DNA of 64,000 nt, from NCBI GenBank assembly GCA_028532985.1, contig JANCIK010000010.1, positions 3,038,001-3,102,000 on the forward strand, given 5' to 3'. The translations under genes were made by a program, and so were the position numbers. Numbering within the stretch: the stretch's first letter is position 1; each line of letters begins with the position of its first letter. Source of the stretch: Stropharia rugosoannulata. Its lineage: Eukaryota > Basidiomycota > Agaricomycetes > Agaricales > Strophariaceae. Positions 57,744 through 64,000 of the stretch are shown here, one piece after another. The notes beneath the pieces are model-generated. The model had not been told where the DNA came from, did no database searches, and saw only the letters and a list, made by a program, of their open reading frames with translations.

Positions 57744-58319
57744 GAATTATCTTCAGTACAAACTTGCACGGAAGCGGAGGTAGCGAATGAGACAAGGGGC
57801 ATCATCAAGGACATTATACTCGACGAGAGAGAAGGGGAACTGGGTCAGCCTGTAGATGGAGCGATAACATTGGGATATCCTCCTGCAATGTTTCTATTTC
57901 AACCTGACAAAGGATCGTCAATAAAATTCGAAGGAATACCCGAAGGATTAATACCCATAACGCCTTTGGAAGCATTTTTTACAGCTAGAGGAGCGAAGAA
58001 AGAAGAATATCACATAAAGAGGCGACAGTATGCAATAACGCCAGGATATATGTTTACAGACTATAAATCACAAGGTCAAACAATTGAGTACATGATTATA
58101 GACATAGGAAAACCACCTACTGGAGCACTTTCACCATTCGGAGTATACGTGGCACTATCACGGAGTAGAGGACGCGATACAATTCGATTGCTGCGGGAAT
58201 TCAACAAGAAGTTGTTCCAGAATCATCCATCGGAAGACCTACACAAACACATGGAGAGGTTAGAGAAGCTAAACCAACGAACAAGAAAGAAATACGAACA
58301 TGGCGAGTTCCACCAGTGA
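57744..58319 (+). pseudogene. Helitron-type PIF1 helicase, 3' fragment
   Basis: Open frame ending at 58319 encodes the C-terminal part of a PIF1-like helicase as found in fungal Helitrons: DIILDEREGELGQP, TPGYMFTDYKSQGQTIEYMI, VYVALSRSRGRDTIRLLREF. YKSQGQTI and YVALSRSR are the conserved motifs V and VI region of the superfamily 1B helicases. The Walker A and Rep domains are missing; the frame is stopped at 57741-57743. It lies directly after copy B of the TPR block. I found no clear hairpin plus CTRR end downstream. Confidence 0.8.
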
Positions 58320-58596
58320 AGTAAACAAAGCACAACGATGGAGGACGGGATCTTGGAGGGAGCAAGGACGGGAATGACAGAGGCTTACAACGCGGAAGTG
58401 ACGTAGAACGATTAAATTACATCTGTGTAGCGTATAGGCTATAGACAAACAAGTACAAAACGGAGCGATTTTCGAAGGAATTAGGATGGGGTAGGTCGTG
58501 GATGTATTTGGTTGTGTGTAGCCTTAAGAGAAGAGAGAACAAACATGTGCAAAACGGATAAGAATTAGACAGTGTGGAACCTTACTTTGAGCAAGG
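58320..58596. other. Helicase 3' flank
   Basis: About 280 AT-rich bases between the helicase fragment and the inverted FAD-oxidase block. No feature recognised. Confidence 0.3.
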
Positions 58597-59597
58597 CCAT
58601 ATCACAGATCACAGTAACAACGACAGATTTGTTGTTCAAGCAGTTTTGCCCACATATCGGATGCAGGAAAGTCCATTCACAGTATAGGATGACCTACAGG
58701 ATGAGTCAATATCGATATCGTTAAAGGCGTACACTTTTTCTCCCTTCAAGACCCCATAGCTGCCTGGAGGAACAAACATCCTTTATACCGCCATGATGAT
58801 GCTGTCACTTTATGTCGTTGCATTCATCCTATCTCACACCACCAATGTTGCCCTCCCTCAATCAATCGTAAGAGCAGTCTCGTCTGCAAGCGAAGTATTT
58901 TTCCCAGGTGGCTGAATATTCTGATGCTTGTGAGTAACCCGCACTAATAGGGTTGGCGTCATTCTAGGAAACGCGCTGTATGAAAAGGGCATATCACACT
59001 GGGCTGTTTCTAGCACTGAGGAATCGCAGTGCGTAGTGGAGGCTGGTTCACCGAAAGACTTGGGCACGATTGTAAGTGCTCCTCACTGATATGTTTTAAA
59101 TGACTACTTTTAATCATTTCTAAAATACTCCCGTACTAAAGCTCGCCATTCTTGGAAGGACTAGAACACAGTTTGCAGTAAGGCGTACCAGCGCTTCACC
59201 TAGCATTAACTGAGAATTTATTCCACAAGGTAAAAGGCGGTGGTCATACCACAAACCGCCACTTCTCGTCAACTACAGGAGTGCACATCTCGTTGGGTAG
59301 ATTTTCTAGAATCAATTACAACCCTTCCAACAACACCGTGATTGTGGGTGCTGGGCTGATCTTTGACGATGTCTACTCTGCACTCGAACCTTTTAATGTC
59401 ACTGTGGTTGGAGGACGGGTGAGCGGCATAGGCGTTTCTGGGTTTACTCTGGGAGGCTGTACGTTGCAAATAAACTGGGTTATATAGTGACTATCTATCC
59501 TTGTTCACAACACTCAATTTTAGGTTTTTCATGGAAAACGAATCATTACGGGCTGGCTCTAGATAACGTCCTTGATTTTCGACTTGTCACATCCAGT
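58597..59597 (-). repeat. Inverted copy of the FAD-oxidase-2 5' region
   Basis: 58597-58692 matches the inverse of 27488-27590, and 58699-59597 the inverse of 25785-26700. About 790 bp of upstream sequence was lost at the join. It abuts the inverted TPR/AA10 block at about 59600, although those two blocks are 2.7 kb apart at the source. Confidence 0.85.
58793..59597 (+). pseudogene. FAD-linked oxidase, truncated third copy
   Basis: Carries exons 1 to 4 and the start of exon 5 of paralog 2 (24615-26607). The signal peptide is kept, a 24-nt in-frame deletion follows it, the VKGGGHTTN histidine motif is present, and the last base of exon 4 is changed (GGC-T before the donor). Homology stops near 59597 and the frame runs into unrelated sequence. 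The substrate domain and BBE motif are absent, so it cannot be functional. Confidence 0.85.
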
Positions 59598-60381
59598 GAT
59601 CATCTAGTGTCAAAGTCGGGGTTGATATCGTTGTGCAAGCATACACACTAACAAAAGGTGGGACACGGAACACATTCTGGGTGCAGGAGAAGTCATGACA
59701 CGCTTCCATCTCCAATGAATGGCACCCTCACCCATTATGAGTCATTTAATACAGAGTGCAGCCGTGAGTGCGCCTGGACTGGCTGATTGTGTCTGATGAC
59801 GTGTCCAAAGGGCAGAGGAGCGCGGGAGCACGGTAGCGTGTATGGAAGTTCGGGGCAATATATTTCCACGGCGCGATGATGGATGCATTTGTCAGCTAAT
59901 TCCCACTTGTCCCATGCATGCGTTGCTTATATACTCAGCAATTTCCTCTCGCTCGGTGTTTTGAGTGCAACATATTACACGTCAATAAGTTACGCTTCAC
60001 ATTAAACTGCATGCATACAGTTAAGGCGTAACTGTCCGATCCGAGTGTGAAGTTTCAACCTACTGGGACTGATTTGGTGGTCTACTTGCTACACACTCCA
60101 CGCCGTGTCTCTATATTTTACAAGCTCTGATTGAATCGTTTACGCCCAGGAAGGCTATGGCTTAGTTTGTCGCATAAGGTACAAATCAGTTTCGGCAACC
60201 GTAGGAATAAGTTTGCACAAGTTTACTCATGTGGAAAGAGTTTATTGAGAGACGTTTACATCACTCATAAAGAACTACGGTAGAAAGAGAAAGTAAAAGG
60301 GGAAATGGATAGAAAAGTAAGGTCTACATGACCATAATAGTCAGCCAAATTCAAAAAAAGGAAGAACCAATGTGACCTCAT

Positions 60382-60936
60382 CTAGTTAGACGCTGTAGAG
60401 TTTCCATCACCGGGCGTGATGAACAGGTCCACACATGAATAGAAAGTGTTTGGAGTGTCTGCAATATTCCACCGCGCAAGTATGGTTTGCGGGCCTGTTA
60501 GTCCGCCCAAGGGGACATCCTGCACTACCACGAAAGGTGGGACGGCGCCTCCACTGTCGATCGAAGTGAGGAGAGTATCACCCGAGGTAAGCGCGATGTA
60601 CTCCCATGTGCTGGTTGCGTGCGGGGCGGTCAGTGTCCATACAAAGGTGAGCGTGTCAACGCCTGGTGGAACGGTGAAGGCGTGATCCACAAAGTTCGCG
60701 TCGACGTTGAGCTCTGCGAAGCGGGAGCCGCCGCCGTTGCACAGCAGGGAGCCGTGAAGAGCCTCGACGCTTTGTGGCTCGAATTGCACGCCACCGCACT
60801 CGCTCTCCGGGATCTGGCGCATCTGGCAGAGCGCTTGTCGGCTGGGCGGCTGAGAGACAAAGCCGTGTGCAAGAGCCGGCGTGACAACTGCGTACAGGAC
60901 GGACATGGCGAGGGAGCAGATAGCAATGAGTTTCAT
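60382..60936 (-). CDS. AA10-type lytic polysaccharide monooxygenase, copy C
   Basis: Intronless, 184 residues, 9 differences from copy A. Five fall in the 23-residue signal peptide and four in the 161-residue mature enzyme (P60L, A138V, A174T, V182A). The histidine brace (His24, His106), axial Phe165 and all cysteines are unchanged. The TATA box (61061-61068) and leader are kept. By sequence it is a functional gene, even though the neighbouring TPR gene in the same block has decayed. Confidence 0.9.
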   Translation of the reverse strand: MKLIAICSLAMSVLYAVVTPALAHGFVSQPPSRQALCQMRQIPESECGGVQFEPQSVEALHGSLLCNGGGSRFAELNVDANFVDHAFTVPPGVDTLTFVWTLTAPHATSTWEYIALTSGDTLLTSIDSGGAVPPFVVVQDVPLGGLTGPQTILARWNIADTPNTFYSCVDLFITPGDGNSTASN

Positions 60937-61627
60937 GGTGTGGTATTACTGTTAATGAATTATGCCTGTTAATCTGGTTGGTGTGAGTGTAGAGGAGGTA
61001 AGAACTCACTGAGATGCTTGTGAACAAGTAACTTAAGGAGATGGACGCTCTGCAGCCTGGCATTTATACGTCCTAGACGAGCCCTGTCTGCTGCATGTTC
61101 TGTGTTTTCCTGCCTTCAAAAATACTCTTTCAATTAATCAGAGTGTAATTGACAGAGTACTCAAGCGGCATCCTCTGTAATGGAACACGGTATACACGCA
61201 ATTACTTGAAGTAATTGCAGCTATTCCTAGGGTCCTTCTATATTTATGCGTGCGGCGGCCTTTCGGCACGGCTTTACGATGGGCTATTTTTGGAATTGTA
61301 GCCACTGTGGTGTGCGGTTGGTTATACGTGGAGTCTGGTTAAGAAGGACCCCTTAACGTAGCATTTAAGTGTCAAGTTTGACGAGTTACCTGCGGTTTAC
61401 ATATTGCTGCGCATATGGAATACCGTAGATACACGCGTGCCGTGCGTTCTCGCATGCACATTGCGATAAGCAGATATAGAGAAAGGCGGACGGGTACTAG
61501 GGTTGATACGGCATAAAAACACTACATACCTGTATCGCTCTATGCGTACTATCGATCTACGAATTTTCTTTTTCATTTATTGGCATCACGCGGTAATTAG
61601 ATGATCTGCACAAGATTTGACAGCCAT

Positions 61628-61801
61628 AGCTAGGCTCGTCCCCAGCCGGTCTCGAACTCCCACGTATTACATAACGTCTGCAAGCGCGTGACCGCTGCAA
61701 GCAGGTTCGCTCGCAAGCTCGCTCGTGTCATGTCATGCTCTTCTTGTCACATGTTTGTGACTAGAGCTTGCGAGCGTGACTGGCTAGCGAGTCTAAGCCA
61801 T
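61628..61801 (-). mobile_element. tRNA-derived SINE-like insertion
   Basis: About 175 bp absent from copies A and B at the same site (AGCCAT at 61622-61627 and again at 61802-61807). On the minus strand it contains GAGTTCGAGACC, a good RNA polymerase III B box, about 40 bp after GCAGCGGTCACGCGCTTGC, which resembles a tRNA A-box region. It has no coding capacity. The precise target duplication is unclear because AGCCAT occurs twice at the right edge. Confidence 0.65.
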
Positions 61802-62454
61802 AGCCATTGTGATTCTTGCGTGAGAATTTGACGGGAGGAAACATATATCTGGGAAAGGTCTAGATGGGTAACGGCTAGATCTTGCTAGAGTACCTGCCAT
61901 CTTCCTCTTTACTCCAAAATTGTAGGAGGCAAATATCGGCGGTTGAAATAACCTCAGTAAACAGGCTTCTGTACATAAAAATGAGCTGTGTCCAGTTGTT
62001 GTACGCTTGTAATCAGCCGATCTTTACATTTTTTTATTGGCATTACACCATACCAAGTGCTTAATCAGCCTCGAATTTCCAAGGATTGAACACTTGAATT
62101 AGTTTCAACAAGTTTCAATGTTACGAACCGTTCGTGTGCAGAGCCTTGCATGAGACAACCTTGTAATAAATGCTCCCATCCTCGACCATCCCTTTCCAAA
62201 ATTGCAATACTATGACTTCTCCACTTTCCCTGCAAGCTTAAGGGGATATAATGACTTGTGTAGGATTTAAATTTGATATTTGTTTGATTTGTGTTTGATG
62301 ATTCATCTGCACGATAGCCAACCATCTTAATTGCAAACCATCTTAATTGTAACGTGGGAATTGTAGTCGCTCAGCAAAAATGCCAAATAAATATACCGCG
62401 CGCGACTGTCCGTCCGACAGCAAGCGTCTTTCCCGTCATCCAAGATAGTACGGA

Positions 62455-63281
62455 ATGAGCGACTAACTTATGTGAGTGCACGATTCCAATTTCAATGACC
62501 CCGTCATTGCCTAACACCTCATGTCAGCTTCGTAGGCGTGAAAACAGTCGTAGAACGGGCCGGTCCGGACCTCCCTGATCTAGAAAACCCTCTGCGCCAC
62601 AAGATCCTGATAGACGAAGTGGTGGAATCATTGGCTCGCGAAAAGCTTGACCCTGCAAACACTCAGCCAAATGTGGACGAGTTGCTCCAGTTCTTTACAA
62701 ACGCGCAGAAGAAGGCATCCACCATCGACTGGGACAATTTAACACAGTATTTACCACCACCCGCAAAAGAAGAAGACCTGGACGTGATCGAGGACGTGAT
62801 AGAGCGCTCGAAGCGGTACATAAGGAACGTGCACCGCATCCCCGGGTTGCTCGACGCTAACAAAACCACGGTCCGATACCATCTGCGCAACCTTGCGCAC
62901 TGCCTGCACACCTGCTTTTTACTCAAGCACGACCGGGGAAACTGCGAGGATGCAGTAGAGTACGCGCGCCGAGGGATAGTGGTGGCGGAGGCTGACGAAG
63001 CTGACGGTGCTAGTAAGACCTTTTCGGAACAGCTCGCGGATCTCGGGGCGTACCTGCGCTCGCGGTTTGAGTACTCGGGGCAGCTCGTAGACCTTGATGA
63101 GGCGGTTATATACGCTCGCAGGAGTGTCTCGGTCATCCCAGCTGGAGCTGCAGCACGCAAAGCGTATAGTATTCGTCTAGGCGAACTTCTTTGGAGGCGG
63201 TTCGAGATCACTGGCAGCACCCTGGATGTGACAGATGCGATCGAGGTACCGACTGGTGGTGCACCCACTGTACCGGTATAA
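62455..63281 (+). pseudogene. TPR-type protein, copy C, with early nonsense codon
   Basis: Exon 1 begins ATG AGC GAC then TAA at 62464-62466, where copies A and B have CAG (Gln4). Exon 2 (62527-63281) remains fully open and ends with a slightly different tail (VPTGGAPTVPV). Loss of the start region with an intact second exon suggests recent inactivation, or use of another start that I cannot identify. Confidence 0.75.
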
Positions 63282-63498
63282 TGGCAGATAGCAACAGCCT
63301 CAAGATCTGTTATTTGATATTAATTTGGGGTAATTATTGTGCAAAGTAACTGAATTGCGGAGCAGAAGCAAAACTGCAGACTCGGTAGCAGAAGGTGTGC
63401 TAGAATATAGATAAGAGCGCCTTATAGAGACATGATCCAGTCTTTATATTTTATAATACATGCATAGGCTTATATGTCTGTCCAAGGGAGGTGCCGAC

Positions 63499-64000
63499 AA
63501 ATTGGCGCCTCCACTGAGGGTTACACTCGCACCTGTACTCTGGATTGACATTAAATGGATTTATACTTAGGATGGGAGGTAGTAGTGCTATATAAATTAA
63601 ATGTTGTACTGTTCAAGTTTTGTACTTACTTCCTTACACATAACCATTGACACTGGTTAATTTATATTCAAAGCGAATTTTATGTCTGCAGCGCTGTCTG
63701 TAGATAATGATACCCCTCTTAGAAATCCATTCCGACTCGATTAACTGTAGATGAATAACATAAAAACGACGACGCTCATTATTGAGCTCGCACTACAACA
63801 CTCTTTGATATGCAGTCATACATTTGTTTCGCAAGGTAGTCATAATGTAACGAGAAATTCTTCGAGCGTAGGTAAGCACAAAGCTTGCCATCTCCTACTC
63901 GCACAATTATGCCTTGGGGATAACGAGGTCGTTCAGAGACTTCAAGTTCGTTGAGACGTAAGTGACGCCTAGAACTAGGTACGCATATCATCAGCTCGCA
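63499..64000. other. Window end, unassigned
   Basis: Past the end of block C. A minus-strand frame at 63779-63991 (LNELEVSERPRYPQGIIV) and a plus-strand frame at 63751-63954 overlap. Neither is recognised and either could belong to a gene beyond the window. Confidence 0.3.

Larger units (their letters stand above)
59604..63498 (-). repeat. Duplicated block, copy C (inverse of copy A)
   Basis: Collinear in inverse order with 29366-33062. Gene order here is AA10 (minus) then TPR (plus). Junction with the FAD-oxidase fragment at 59597-59604. Confidence 0.9.

Noticed and set aside
61621..61700. A functional tRNA gene on the minus strand
   Set aside because: A B box is present but no cloverleaf with acceptor pairing could be formed; fits a tRNA-derived SINE better.

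Overview
The window is genomic DNA of a filamentous basidiomycete, most likely an Agaricomycete. The evidence is the gene architecture (many 46-70 nt GT-AG introns with CTAAC/CTGAC-like branch sites) and the gene families present: secreted GMC and BBE-type oxidases, secreted intradiol dioxygenase, MYND protein with a DxRWGCDHHG tail, KNH1/Kre9-like wall protein, TPR proteins of the CHAT-associated type and an Agaricomycete-type multi-pass membrane protein. All exon models below were assembled by hand from the sequence; where stated, exon phases and total length are consistent.

Left part (1-29 kb) is gene-rich. In order: a decayed coding stretch (326-1297); QCR6, a complex III hinge protein with a 6-nt microexon (1557-2191, -); a GMC/aryl-alcohol-oxidase-like enzyme (4703-7059, +); a multi-pass membrane protein (7731-9299, +); a divergent pair, lysine 2,3-aminomutase (9511-11185, -) and D-Ala-D-Ala-ligase-like ATP-grasp enzyme (11908-13155, +); a 1.03-kb foldback element (13194-14219); a secreted FAD oxidase (14624-16686, -); a C2H2 zinc-finger protein (18300-18955/19227, +); a MYND protein (20022-20762, +); a MITE (21635-21919); a secreted intradiol dioxygenase (22733-24104, +); a second secreted FAD oxidase (24615-26607, -); and a small secreted protein (28502-29072, +).

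Right part (29-64 kb) is a mosaic of duplicated blocks and mobile elements. A 3.7-kb block with a TPR gene and an intronless AA10 lytic polysaccharide monooxygenase (29.37-33.06 kb) recurs inverted at 59.60-63.50 kb, and its TPR half recurs a third time at 54.35-57.60 kb. The third copy carries an intact Tc1/mariner element, and the other copies show the exact empty TA target. A second, direct duplication (32.99-39.33 versus 46.87-49.79 kb) carries a KNH1-like wall-protein gene (truncated in the first copy, intact in the second) and decayed membrane-protein fragments. The first copy is split by a 3.6-kb insertion with a 10-bp target duplication. A tRNA-derived SINE-like insertion, a Helitron helicase tail, a truncated FAD oxidase and a degenerate tandem-repeat field (40.2-41.5 kb) add to this accessory landscape. 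The region also holds a secreted kinase-fold gene (52530-53548, -).

Functionally, the secreted enzymes (GMC oxidase, two VAO-type FAD oxidases, intradiol dioxygenase, two AA10 LPMOs) point to extracellular oxidative attack on aromatics and polysaccharides. The KamA/Ddl-like pair is the most unusual: a fungus has no peptidoglycan, so the pair may make a beta-lysine-derived dipeptide or amide. That is an inference.
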